A stretch of DNA of 64,000 nt from NCBI GenBank assembly GCA_013152385.1, contig JAADGL010000025.1, positions 30,713 through 94,712 on the forward strand. The letters are read 5' to 3'. This DNA is from Acidobacteriota bacterium (GTDB lineage: Bacteria; Acidobacteriota; Holophagae; Thermotomaculales; Thermotomaculaceae). The notes under the pieces were generated by a model that searched no databases, was not told where the DNA came from, and was given only the letters and a program-made list of their open reading frames with translations. The position numbers and the translations under genes are program-made. This document shows, one piece after another, positions 27,261-36,150 of this stretch (position 1 is the first letter of the stretch; each line of letters opens with the position of its first letter).

Positions 27261-27289
27261 AAAAAGGAGGCTTTCGCCTCCTTTTTTTT
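27261..27289. terminator. Bidirectional terminator between ferredoxin and thioredoxin genes
   Basis: Stem GGAGGC (27266-27271), loop TTTC, stem GCCTCC (27276-27281), flanked by five A on the left and eight T on the right, so the A and T runs extend the stem. It serves the ferredoxin on the plus strand. Read on the minus strand it begins at the last base of the thioredoxin stop codon. Confidence 0.9.
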
Positions 27290-27620
27290 ATGAATCGGAA
27301 ATTTCTTCCAATAAAGAAAGAATTTTCAACCGGATTGTTTTCATCGGAAATGCGCCGATAATTTCCGCCACAGGCTTTCCCCGATGCAGAAACAACAGAG
27401 TAGGCACGGAAAACAGACTGAACCGGCCCATTAAATCGGGATTATCCACAACATTCAATTTAAAAAAAGTCACCTGATCTGAAAACTCTGTTTTCAGTTT
27501 TTCCAATACCGGTTCCAGGGTTTTACAGGGGGCGCAATTTTCCGAGTAACAATCCACCAGAACCAGCCCTGCCGCCCCGGAAACAAGTTCATCAAACGTT
27601 TTGTCAGTTAATTCCAGCAT
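27288..27620 (-). CDS. Thioredoxin-like protein with CAPC active site
   Basis: A 110-residue thioredoxin-fold protein without signal peptide, so probably cytoplasmic. The redox site is CAPC (Cys29-Cys32) instead of the usual WCGPC: the Trp is Asn and the Gly is Ala, which should shift the redox potential. The cis-proline loop FSVPTLLFLHRG is intact, as is the FxKxNVD-type strand (FFKLNVVDNPDL). It overlaps the end of dsbD by 17 bases, which suggests it may supply electrons to DsbD. A start at Met1 is supported by family alignment. Confidence 0.88.
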   Translation of the reverse strand: MLELTDKTFDELVSGAAGLVLVDCYSENCAPCKTLEPVLEKLKTEFSDQVTFFKLNVVDNPDLMGRFSLFSVPTLLFLHRGKPVAEIIGAFPMKTIRLKILSLLEEISDS

Positions 27621-29280
27621 CTTTTTTTGCCTCGTTAAACAATTTCAGAAAAGGCGACGGTTTTAGAAAACCGGAAAACCGTTTCAGTTCTTTTCCGTTT
27701 TTATTCAGGATAATCACGGTGGGCAGGCCTCTTACGCCGTATTTTTGCTGCAATTCGGACCCGGATTTTGAAGTTTGCGTAAAATCAAGTTTTATCATAA
27801 CCCCCTCCGCCGTCAATACCTTTTTTACCTCTTTATTTGACCACGTGGTTTCATCCAGTTCCTTGCAGGCAGCACACCAGTCCGCGTAAAAATCCAGGAC
27901 AACCAGGCGATTGCCCGTAACGGCGGCGCTGAAACCATTTGATATCTGTTTTTGATATTCGGGAATTGTTTTCGTCCGAAGCTGCGTTCCGGCAATGAAA
28001 GCTATCAGAAAAATAACAAGAAAAGCGATACCGGTTTTACCGTTTACCCATTTCTTTCTGAACAGCATGAAAAGGAAAGGCAAAAGCCCCAGTGCGGCAA
28101 TAATGTAAAGAACGCTGCTTTGGAGAAGCGGTTTTAAAAACCACAGCGCTACACCAATAAAAACAATACCGAAAATCCCCTTTACCCAAAGCATCCAGTT
28201 GCCGGACTTCGGCAAGGCGCTTAACAGGCCGGTAAAAGTTCCGATAAGAATAAACAGCATCCCCATTCCAAGGGCAAATACGAACATGTACAGAAAACCG
28301 AGGAAAGGAGACCCCGTTTTAGCAATCCAGGTGAGCAGCACCACAACTATTGGCCCCACGCAGGGAGCGGCAAGAACACCGGTGGCCATTCCCACAAGGT
28401 ATGCCCCCAGCAGCCCTTTCCGTTTCACCTGCAGTTTTGAGTTGAATTTTGAAGGGAGCTGAATTTCATAGTACCCGAACATTGAAAGCCCCATGGCAAT
28501 AAAAATCAATGAAATCGGGATGATAAACCCCGGTTTCTGCGCAATGGAACCAAATGCCATATGACTTTCCGCAGAAAGAACGCCAAGCACCGAATAGGTT
28601 GTGGCAATACCCAGCACCAGAAAAATCGACAGAATAAATCCTTTCAATTTTTTGTCATCGGACCGGGCCCCGATAAAAGCAACAGTAAGGGGAATCACCG
28701 GATATACACAGGGGGTCAGGCTGGCACCGATACCGCCGAGAAAAATAATCAGAAGAGCCAATAACATACTTGAATTCAGTGCATTGCTGAGCCGCTGTTC
28801 CAGCGTGAGTTTTCCTGAATTGACATTTATTTTCAGTTCTTTCTGCACAGTTACGGGGGGGAAACACATGGCGTTTTCTCCGTCAGAACAGGCCTGATAC
28901 GTGACTTTGAACGGAATATTCTTCATTTCCCGGTTTGCAATGATTGTTAATGAAACAGGGATTTCCCCGCTGAGCACTTCCCCGATGATGTTTTTTTTAC
29001 CTTCCGGAAGTACGGTTTTTACTACGGTAAAGTCGTTTTTTACCGATTCTACCGAAAAAAGTTCTTTTGTAATATGATATCCGTCCGGCACCGAAACCAG
29101 CAGTTTCAGTTGAAATTCTTCGTTGGTACGTACTGTTCCGGGCGCAGAAATCACTTTAACCGTAATGTCTGTCCGGGGATTAAAATCGCCTGTGCCGAAA
29201 GACGGGGCGCCGGGGAGCCCCTGACTGAATACCAGTGTAGCAAAGGGCAGCAGAAACAGCAGGAAAACTCGTTTAATCAT
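27604..29280 (-). CDS. dsbD: Thiol:disulfide interchange protein DsbD
   Basis: DsbD moves electrons from cytoplasmic thioredoxin across the inner membrane to periplasmic reductases. The ~558-residue protein has a signal peptide (~1-20), an N-terminal immunoglobulin-like domain with Cys131 and Cys139 (YQACSDGENAMCFPP), an eight-helix core with the pair SLTPCVYPVIP and LAAPCVGP, and a C-terminal thioredoxin domain with WCAACK. ATG 29280 is chosen over an upstream in-frame start because GGAGGA precedes it and MIKRVFLLFLLPF is a good signal peptide. It overlaps the upstream Fe-S gene by 8 bases. Confidence 0.95.
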   Translation of the reverse strand: MIKRVFLLFLLPFATLVFSQGLPGAPSFGTGDFNPRTDITVKVISAPGTVRTNEEFQLKLLVSVPDGYHITKELFSVESVKNDFTVVKTVLPEGKKNIIGEVLSGEIPVSLTIIANREMKNIPFKVTYQACSDGENAMCFPPVTVQKELKINVNSGKLTLEQRLSNALNSSMLLALLIIFLGGIGASLTPCVYPVIPLTVAFIGARSDDKKLKGFILSIFLVLGIATTYSVLGVLSAESHMAFGSIAQKPGFIIPISLIFIAMGLSMFGYYEIQLPSKFNSKLQVKRKGLLGAYLVGMATGVLAAPCVGPIVVVLLTWIAKTGSPFLGFLYMFVFALGMGMLFILIGTFTGLLSALPKSGNWMLWVKGIFGIVFIGVALWFLKPLLQSSVLYIIAALGLLPFLFMLFRKKWVNGKTGIAFLVIFLIAFIAGTQLRTKTIPEYQKQISNGFSAAVTGNRLVVLDFYADWCAACKELDETTWSNKEVKKVLTAEGVMIKLDFTQTSKSGSELQQKYGVRGLPTVIILNKNGKELKRFSGFLKPSPFLKLFNEAKKDAGIN

Positions 29281-30478
29281 GGGATTCCTCCATATATTCA
29301 ATAATTACATCAACAATATGTTTTACCGGAACATGTATTCCGTTTCGTTTCAGACTGTCTGACAATTGAAGTATACACCCCGGGCATGAGGTGACCAGGA
29401 CTTCCTCCTTTATACCGGTTTCGGCAAAGGATTGTTTTATCATCTCCGCTTTTTTGTCGCCGATTCCCCGGGACAATTCACCTTCAAAAACAGAAAAGCT
29501 CCCGCCGAATCCGCAGCAGAAATCGGCACCTTCCATTTCACCGAAATCGGAAATCTCTTTCAGAATGTCTTCCGGCTGGTCTTTGACATGCTGATGTTTC
29601 ATCAAATGGCAGGGGTGATGAAACCGGGTAACAGGACGCTTCTTGTCACTTTTCAATTGAAAATGCGCATCCAGTACATCTACGAGAAGTTCATTTATAT
29701 CCAGTATTTCAACCGGAAGTTCATAATTATTTTTAAGGGCTGATCCGCAGGTGGCGCAGGCTGTGACAATATATTTTATTTTATCTTTAAATGCCGAAAA
29801 AGTCTGATTATTGTGAGACATTAACTGCTCAAATGTTTTGGTATCGCCTGCAGTCAGATGGGGAAATCCGCAGCATTTCTGCCCAAAATCCAGAAAAACA
29901 CCGACTCCCAGCCGATTCAGCAGAGTTACAAGATTTTTCGCAGTTTCAGTATACAAATACCGCATGGCACAACCGGGGAAATAAAGTACGTCAAAACGGT
30001 ACCGGCCCAGAGGCGGGGAAAAAGGAGGAAGCAGTGAATCCAAAGATTTACCGGGTTTGGGAATGTGGCGCTTAATCAGCGGAAGTTTGTATTGAAGCCC
30101 ACTGTCTCCCGGCAATAACCGTCCCAGCCCGGCGGCAGCGGATATCCCTCTCTTCCCCGATATCAGTTTTAATGCAATCTTTTTTGACAGGGAAATCTGT
30201 CCGTCCCGCAGCGCCTTCGCCCGGGCGTTTTCAATTATCTGCAGAAAAGGAACGTCTCTCGGGCAAACAAATTCGCAGCTGCCGCAGGTCACACATTGAT
30301 TCAAAAAATCCAGTGTTTCCTCGGAAAAACGGGTATTTCCCCGATACAGCGCCTGTAAAATGGAAATTTTCCCCCGGGCAACGCCGCCTTCTTCTCCGGT
30401 AACCCGGAAGACAGGGCACATTGTCCTGCACGTACCACATTTTACGCACAGGTCCAGCTGGCGGTCATCATCTTTCAT
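29273..30478 (-). CDS. Two-cluster Fe-S oxidoreductase with two CCG domains (GlcF/HdrD-like)
   Basis: This 401-residue protein has the layout of glycolate/lactate oxidase Fe-S subunits: N-terminal tandem [4Fe-4S] motifs CVKCGTCRTMCP (~11-22) and CVTCGSCEFVCP (~62-73), then two CCG (cysteine-rich) domains with CCGFPHL, CATCGS, CCGFGGSFS and CPGC. Such subunits pass electrons between a flavoprotein and quinones or disulfides. The usual FAD partner (GlcD type) is not beside it; instead it lies between rsmB and dsbD, overlapping both. That context allows, but does not prove, a link to thiol redox. The exact substrate is unknown. Confidence 0.85.
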   Translation of the reverse strand: MKDDDRQLDLCVKCGTCRTMCPVFRVTGEEGGVARGKISILQALYRGNTRFSEETLDFLNQCVTCGSCEFVCPRDVPFLQIIENARAKALRDGQISLSKKIALKLISGKRGISAAAGLGRLLPGDSGLQYKLPLIKRHIPKPGKSLDSLLPPFSPPLGRYRFDVLYFPGCAMRYLYTETAKNLVTLLNRLGVGVFLDFGQKCCGFPHLTAGDTKTFEQLMSHNNQTFSAFKDKIKYIVTACATCGSALKNNYELPVEILDINELLVDVLDAHFQLKSDKKRPVTRFHHPCHLMKHQHVKDQPEDILKEISDFGEMEGADFCCGFGGSFSVFEGELSRGIGDKKAEMIKQSFAETGIKEEVLVTSCPGCILQLSDSLKRNGIHVPVKHIVDVIIEYMEESHD

Positions 30479-31776
30479 GACTTTTTCTGAATCATGGCCG
30501 CAAAAAAGCCATCAAGATATTTGTCCGGGAAAATACGCAGAGTATTTTCCCGGGTCAGAAAAGATTGAAAATTTTCTTTTACCCGTTCAGCGGCAAAGGA
30601 AAAAGGATGAAGCAGCCTGGCTCCGCTTTCCCCGGCAACAAAATTTAAGACCACATCTTCCCCCTCCTCTCTTTCAAGAGAACAAGTTGAATAGACCAGA
30701 ATTCCACCGGGTTTCAGCAGTTGAAAAGCATTTGTGATCATTCGATTTTGAAGTTTTGCCCTTCCCTGGATTTCACCGGGTTTTCGAATCCATTTCAGCT
30801 CGGGATGGCCGGAAATCGTACCGGTTCCGGTACAGGGCGCATCCAGTAAAATTCCGTCAAAAGATTCCTTCCGAAATGCCGGACTCAAAAAATCACTTTG
30901 AACGGAAAATGGCACCGGTACGGCAAGGTCTTTGCTGTTTTCCAGCACTTTTTGCAGGCGTTTATCGGAAATATCATTGAAGATGACGTTTTTAATACTG
31001 TCAAAGCTTTGTAGAATGAACCCCTTCCCACCCGGAGACGCGGCGGCATCCAGCACCCATTCCCCTGAAAAATTCCGCAGCAGTTCAGCCACGAGCTGGG
31101 AAGATTCATTCATAACATAGCAGCTTCCGGCCCGCATCAGATAAATAGGCACATTGGCCTCAAAAGAGTTGTCAAGATGCGGTGTCGGGTGAAAGCGGTA
31201 GTTCGAACCAAAGGAATCAAGGCCGTTAAAACAGCGGAATACCACTGGTTTACGGAAATTCAGAGCTTTCATGATTTGAACCGCCCGTTCCCGGCCGTAA
31301 TCCGCGGCCCATTTCATTCCGAGCCAATAGGGAAAAGAAAGATTATGTTCGACAAATTCCCGGAAGTTTTCCGGGGAAGGAAATGTCAGCGTGTCTTTTT
31401 CACGTGAAAGCTTTTTTAATACGGCATTGATAAACCCGCTTTTTTTCCTGTTTCCCTGAAAAGCCTGTTTTGCGATGGTAACGGTTTCATTTATTATGGC
31501 ATAATCAGGTGTACGCGTTAAAAAAAGAATCTGGTAAGCCGCACTGGACAATAAAAGCCAGATTTCCGGCTCTGTCCGTTTCCGGTCGGCATAACGACTC
31601 AGAACATAATCCAAGCGCCCCTTGAAACGGCAGGTTCCATAGACAATTTCGACCACAAGCCGGCGGTCCCGTTCATCCCGGACATTCTCAAACAGAAAAG
31701 GGTAATTATCGGTAATCAGTTTGCGCTCATTAAAAACTTTTTTCAGAATATGCCAGGCAATCCCGCGGGGGTTCAT
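30475..31776 (-). CDS. rsmB: 16S rRNA (cytosine-967-C5)-methyltransferase RsmB
   Basis: RsmB methylates C967 of 16S rRNA in the 30S P-site region. The 433-residue protein begins with a NusB-like RNA-binding domain (~1-145: VYGTCRFKGRLDYVLSRY) and continues with a Rossmann methyltransferase: VLDAAASPGGKGF (SAM loop), the catalytic motif LDAPCTGTGT and the second cysteine in YSTCSLE. AGAGG precedes the ATG. It is the first gene of the rsmB - Fe-S protein - dsbD - thioredoxin run. The NusB fusion marks RsmB rather than RsmF. Confidence 0.95.
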   Translation of the reverse strand: MNPRGIAWHILKKVFNERKLITDNYPFLFENVRDERDRRLVVEIVYGTCRFKGRLDYVLSRYADRKRTEPEIWLLLSSAAYQILFLTRTPDYAIINETVTIAKQAFQGNRKKSGFINAVLKKLSREKDTLTFPSPENFREFVEHNLSFPYWLGMKWAADYGRERAVQIMKALNFRKPVVFRCFNGLDSFGSNYRFHPTPHLDNSFEANVPIYLMRAGSCYVMNESSQLVAELLRNFSGEWVLDAAASPGGKGFILQSFDSIKNVIFNDISDKRLQKVLENSKDLAVPVPFSVQSDFLSPAFRKESFDGILLDAPCTGTGTISGHPELKWIRKPGEIQGRAKLQNRMITNAFQLLKPGGILVYSTCSLEREEGEDVVLNFVAGESGARLLHPFSFAAERVKENFQSFLTRENTLRIFPDKYLDGFFAAMIQKKS

Positions 31777-31941
31777 ATCAACCTCTTTGTTGTATTCTTA
31801 TCGATTCATTCTATAATATGTTATTACACTCTATCCCTTTTCTCACAGCCATCCGGCTTCCCCTGGATTTTAACACAGTTTTACTCCGGCTTAAGATAAT
31901 GTAAAGTGTCTTTTATACCGGTTTCTCACCGAAGGCATAAT

Positions 31942-33156
31942 TTACCCGTTCCGTGCCAGGGCACCGACACCGGACCTGAAACGCCCTTTCAGGCGAATAA
32001 CCGTCCCGGAACGGCCGAAATCCAGCGAATCCCCCCCGAAATCCACAATATTCTCCACCGTAACGGTTTCACGGGTGTAGGGGCTGTCGCATAATTCTAT
32101 TTTATCTCCGGGGTAAACAGGGTTTTTTAATTTCAGTAGCAGTCCGCCGTCATATTCCCCGACAATTTCACCGATAAAGGCATAGGGATTCAATATACGA
32201 CATTCGGCAACATTGTAATCATCCGAGCCCGGTTTTCCTTTAAAAAAGTTTGTTGTAAAACCTCGGTTACTTACCCGTGCCAATTCGGTTACAAGTTCCG
32301 GGGCAATTTTTCTGAATGCCGCAGTTCCTTTTTCTTTCAATATGTCCAGCCCCTTCCGGTAGACATCCACTGAAATTGCAACATAATGGGCCGATTTCAT
32401 CCGTCCTTCGATTTTGAGAGAATCCACACCGGAAGAAACAAGTTCAGGCAGCAGAGGAAGCGCGCATAAATCCTTTGAATTAAAAATGTAGGTTCCGCTT
32501 GAGCCTTCCTCTATCGGGAAAAACTCGCCTTTCCGCTCCGCCTCTTCCAGTACCCGGTATTTCCAGCGGCAGCTCTGGGCGCATTCTCCCCTGTTTGCAT
32601 CTCTTCCGGACATGTACAGGGAAAGAAAGCAACGCCCGGAATATGAAATGCAGAGCGCTCCGTGAATAAAAACTTCCAGTTCAATGTTACTGTTCTGAAC
32701 CAATTCAGAAATTTCATCAAGGGAAAGTTCCCTTGCCAGTACAATTCGGCTGATCCCGGCGTCAGCCCAGAAACGCACAGAATCACTGTTCATTGTATTG
32801 GCCTGTGTACTGAGATGAAGTTTCAATTCCGGTGCTTCCCGTTTCAACAATGCGACCATTCCGGGATCCGCAATAATTATGCCGTCCGGCCCAATTTTCC
32901 GAACCAGAGGTATGATTGTTTTTATTTCTTTAATATCAGAAGATAATGGAAACATATTCAAGGTAAGGTAGACCTTTTTTGAAAGGGCGTGAGCGTAGCG
33001 GACCGCTTCTTCGAATTCTTCAACCGTAAAATTTTCCGCGAAATTTCTCAAAGAAAATTGTTTCAGTCCGAGATAGACAGCATCCGCGCCGAAATGGAAG
33101 GCGGTTTCCATTTTATCAAAGTTTCCGGCCGGTGCCAGAAGTTCGGGAATCTTCAT
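31942..33156 (-). CDS. U32 family peptidase / tRNA 5-hydroxyuridine hydroxylase-like (TrhP/YegQ)
   Basis: The U32 family includes TrhP (prephenate-dependent hydroxylation of U34 in tRNA), RlhA and UbiU/V, and few members are genuine peptidases. The 404 residues start with ELLAPAGNFDKMETAFHFGA and have the signature LEVFIHGALC, followed by CISYSGRCFLS and GECAQSCRWKY, whose cysteines form the Fe-S site in TrhP-type proteins, then DLCALPLLPEL and SLKIEGRMKS. The C-terminal small domain is present, which favours TrhP/YegQ. Its ATG overlaps the mltG stop by 4 bases. Confidence 0.85.
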   Translation of the reverse strand: MKIPELLAPAGNFDKMETAFHFGADAVYLGLKQFSLRNFAENFTVEEFEEAVRYAHALSKKVYLTLNMFPLSSDIKEIKTIIPLVRKIGPDGIIIADPGMVALLKREAPELKLHLSTQANTMNSDSVRFWADAGISRIVLARELSLDEISELVQNSNIELEVFIHGALCISYSGRCFLSLYMSGRDANRGECAQSCRWKYRVLEEAERKGEFFPIEEGSSGTYIFNSKDLCALPLLPELVSSGVDSLKIEGRMKSAHYVAISVDVYRKGLDILKEKGTAAFRKIAPELVTELARVSNRGFTTNFFKGKPGSDDYNVAECRILNPYAFIGEIVGEYDGGLLLKLKNPVYPGDKIELCDSPYTRETVTVENIVDFGGDSLDFGRSGTVIRLKGRFRSGVGALARNG

Positions 33157-34175
33157 TGCCGGTGTTTTTTCCTACGCCAATATTGAATTTGATAGCGCCG
33201 GACATTTTTCAAATGTTCACTGTAGTGACTGGCAAACACATGGGTTCCGTCATTCCGGGAAACAAAATAAAGATAATCGGTCCGGGCAGGATGAAATACC
33301 GCATAGAGCGAAGCTTCGCCGGGGTTTGCGATGGGGCCAGGCGGCAAGCCCCGGTGCACATATGTATTGTATGGATCTTCCATTGAAATATCCGCTTTGC
33401 GAATGTTTCCATCCCATCTCCCCTCCCGCATCAGGGAATAAATGATTGTCGGATCGCAATCCAGTTTCATATGAATTTTCAGCCGGTTTAAAAAAACAGA
33501 TGCAACCAGGGGCCGTTCCCCTTCCCTGCCGGTTTCTTTTTCAATGAGAGATGCGAGAATCAGCCGTTCAAACGGGGTTAAGTTCCCGGACGCCGAAACA
33601 CCTGCAGAGGCTTTGTGAAAATGTCCGATAAACTGTTGGATCATCTGATACAGGATTTCGCGTTCAGTTGCATGTTGGGAAAAGAAATAAGTATCCGGAA
33701 AAAGAAACCCCTCCAATGTCACGGCCCCGCTGAATCCGGGAGGAACCAGTCCGTCCGGATTACTGAAGAGTCGAAGATACTTTTTTTCCTCTCCAAGGCC
33801 TTTTGAAACAAGAATCCGGAACATCTCGTGGCAGGTCAGCCCCTCGGGGAAAGTTACCCGGACCAGCCGGTCCCGGCCGGTGGTCAGTTCCATAATGATT
33901 TGATACAGGGTCATTTTCCCGTCAAAACGGTAAAATCCGGCCTTAATCCTTTTCTCGACATGAAAAATACGGGTTCCGAGTTTGAAAAAATCCTTAGACT
34001 TAATGACCTGATTCTCATATAAAATTTCTGATATCCGGCCGATACTTTCGCCTTTTTTTACCGGAATTGTTGCGGAAACCGGATATTCTTTAAAAAAAAT
34101 ATAGATAAAAAGCGTTCCCAGAATCATGACAAGGGTAATCAACAGGGTGATGCAAGCAAAAAAACGTATTTTCAT
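33153..34175 (-). CDS. mltG: Endolytic murein transglycosylase MltG
   Basis: MltG (YceG) cuts nascent glycan strands in the periplasm and sets their length. The 340-residue protein has an N-terminal membrane anchor (~5-28), a LysM-like segment (VKKGESIGRISEIL), and the catalytic domain with GFLFPDTYFF, the catalytic Glu in ASLIEKET, and YVHRGLPPGPIANPG near the end. Length and layout are typical. It lies between lepA and the U32 gene in a minus-strand run. Confidence 0.95.
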   Translation of the reverse strand: MKIRFFACITLLITLVMILGTLFIYIFFKEYPVSATIPVKKGESIGRISEILYENQVIKSKDFFKLGTRIFHVEKRIKAGFYRFDGKMTLYQIIMELTTGRDRLVRVTFPEGLTCHEMFRILVSKGLGEEKKYLRLFSNPDGLVPPGFSGAVTLEGFLFPDTYFFSQHATEREILYQMIQQFIGHFHKASAGVSASGNLTPFERLILASLIEKETGREGERPLVASVFLNRLKIHMKLDCDPTIIYSLMREGRWDGNIRKADISMEDPYNTYVHRGLPPGPIANPGEASLYAVFHPARTDYLYFVSRNDGTHVFASHYSEHLKNVRRYQIQYWRRKKHRQ

Positions 34176-34190
34176 GGTAATTCCAATACC

Positions 34191-35996
34191 TCAGTTCTCA
34201 TCATTGATTTTCAGAATTGCCATAAACGCATCCTGCGGAATCTGTACCCTTCCCACTGCTTTCATCCTTTTTTTGCCGGCTTTCTGCTTTTCCAGCAATT
34301 TGCGTTTACGGGTAATATCGCCCCCGTAACATTTGGCGAGAACGTTTTTCCGCATCGCTTTCACTGTTGTCCGGGCGATAATCCGCCGGCCGATGGCAGC
34401 CTGTATCGCAACTTCATACATTTGTCTCGGGATCAACTCTTTCATCTTCCGGGTCAGGGCCTGAGCCCGCTGAAAAGATTTGTCCTGATGCACAATCACG
34501 GAAAGCGCATCAATGGGATCGCCATTCACCAGAATATCCAATTTCACCAGTTTTGACTCCCGCATGCCACAGATGGTGTAATCGAAAGAAGCATAACCTT
34601 TTGACATTGACTTTAATTTGTCGTAAAAATCCAACACAATTTCATTTAACGGCAATTCATATTCAATCAAAACCCGGTCTTCGGAAACATATTCCAGCCG
34701 TTTCTGAATCCCCCGGCGTTCTTCACAGAGTTTCAGAATGTTTCCGACAAAATCGGAGCGGGTAACAATCGTTGCGGTAACAATCGGCTCTTCAATTTTA
34801 CGGATGTACTGGGGCTCCGGCACCTTTGACGGGTTTGATATAAACTGTACGGTACCATCGGTCAATTCCAGTTTGTACTCAACCCCCGGAGCCGTGGAAA
34901 TCAGTTCAAGGCCGTATTCCCGTTCCAAACGTTCCTGGGTGATTTCCATATGAAGAAGGCCGAGAAAACCGCACCGAAACCCGAATCCAAGCGCGTCTGA
35001 GGTTTCCGGTTCATAAACAAAAGCGGAATCATTCAGACGGAGTTTTTCAACAGCGTCCCGCAAGTCTTCGTACTGCGCGTTGTCTGTGGGAAAAAAAGAA
35101 GAGAAAACAACCGGTTTCATTTCCTGAAACCCCGGCAACGCCTTTCCGGTCTCCCTGCCCACTTCAGTGATCGTGTCTCCGATTTTCGAATCCTGAATTG
35201 TTTTGATTCCGGCAACAATATAACCGACTTCACCGGCAGACAAGGTGGATTTCGATGTCATTTTCGGTGTAAAAACCCCCACTTCATCCACGTCAAATGT
35301 TTTTTCACTGGCCATCAGACGAATTTTCATCTTTGGAGTGATTGTTCCTTCAAAAATTCTGGCCAGAATGATGACACCGCGGTAAGAATCAAACCATGAA
35401 TCAAAGATAAGGGCGGATAGCGGGGCATCCGGATCCCCGGCCGGAGCGGGAAAGACGGAAACCATCTGTTCCAGAACCTCATCTATGCCTTCTCCGGTCT
35501 TTGCCGATACCAGACATGCACTGTCCGTATCCAGCCCGATTACCTGTTCAATCTGGTTCAGAATCCGTTCCGGTTCCGCAGAGGGGAGATCAATTTTATT
35601 CAGGACAGGAAGAATTTCAAGGTCATTCTCTATCGCCAGATAAGTGTTTGCCAGGGTTTGGGCTTCAACGCCCTGGGACGCGTCCACAACAAGCAGCGCC
35701 CCCTCGCAGGCTTTGAGGCTTCGGGACACTTCATAGGAAAAATCCACGTGTCCCGGAGTATCAATAAGATTAAAAATGTATTCTTCTCCGTCTTTAGAAT
35801 GATACTTTACCGTAACCGCATGTGCCTTGATGGTAATTCCCCGTTCTCTCTCCAGATCCATATCATCCAGAATCTGAGCTTTCATATCCCGCCGGTTAAC
35901 CGCTTCCGTTTTTTCTAGAATCCGATCCGCAAGGGTGGATTTTCCGTGGTCGATATGTGCAATAATCGAAAAATTGCGTATATGTGAAATTGACAT
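34191..35996 (-). CDS. lepA: Elongation factor 4 (LepA)
   Basis: LepA is a ribosomal GTPase implicated in back-translocation and in initiation and 30S assembly. The 601-residue sequence has the G-domain motifs [25 protein letters not shown] and [10 protein letters not shown], the EF-G-like domains II, III and V, and the LepA-specific C-terminal domain ending [27 protein letters not shown] precedes the ATG. Length is as in other bacteria. No regulatory structure is evident in the 154 bases upstream. Confidence 0.97.
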   Translation of the reverse strand: MSISHIRNFSIIAHIDHGKSTLADRILEKTEAVNRRDMKAQILDDMDLERERGITIKAHAVTVKYHSKDGEEYIFNLIDTPGHVDFSYEVSRSLKACEGALLVVDASQGVEAQTLANTYLAIENDLEILPVLNKIDLPSAEPERILNQIEQVIGLDTDSACLVSAKTGEGIDEVLEQMVSVFPAPAGDPDAPLSALIFDSWFDSYRGVIILARIFEGTITPKMKIRLMASEKTFDVDEVGVFTPKMTSKSTLSAGEVGYIVAGIKTIQDSKIGDTITEVGRETGKALPGFQEMKPVVFSSFFPTDNAQYEDLRDAVEKLRLNDSAFVYEPETSDALGFGFRCGFLGLLHMEITQERLEREYGLELISTAPGVEYKLELTDGTVQFISNPSKVPEPQYIRKIEEPIVTATIVTRSDFVGNILKLCEERRGIQKRLEYVSEDRVLIEYELPLNEIVLDFYDKLKSMSKGYASFDYTICGMRESKLVKLDILVNGDPIDALSVIVHQDKSFQRAQALTRKMKELIPRQMYEVAIQAAIGRRIIARTTVKAMRKNVLAKCYGGDITRKRKLLEKQKAGKKRMKAVGRVQIPQDAFMAILKINDEN

Positions 35997-36150
35997 TCAA
36001 ATCCTCCGTCTTCAGAGGCAAACTATAGCAGAAAGAAGAGAAGCGGTCAATGAAAAGGCAACCCCAATTCAATTCTAACTACAACAGGCTTCAGATACAT
36101 ATTACCTTTCCGGCCGATTGAAACGGCCTTTTTCCGATTCTTTCGGGCAT

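Noticed and set aside
36112-36133. Hairpin GGCCG-ATTGAAA-CGGCC followed by TTTTT
   Set aside because: The T run is on the plus strand, while the genes on both sides (kinase, lepA) are on the minus strand. On the minus strand it has no T run, so it is not a normal terminator for either.
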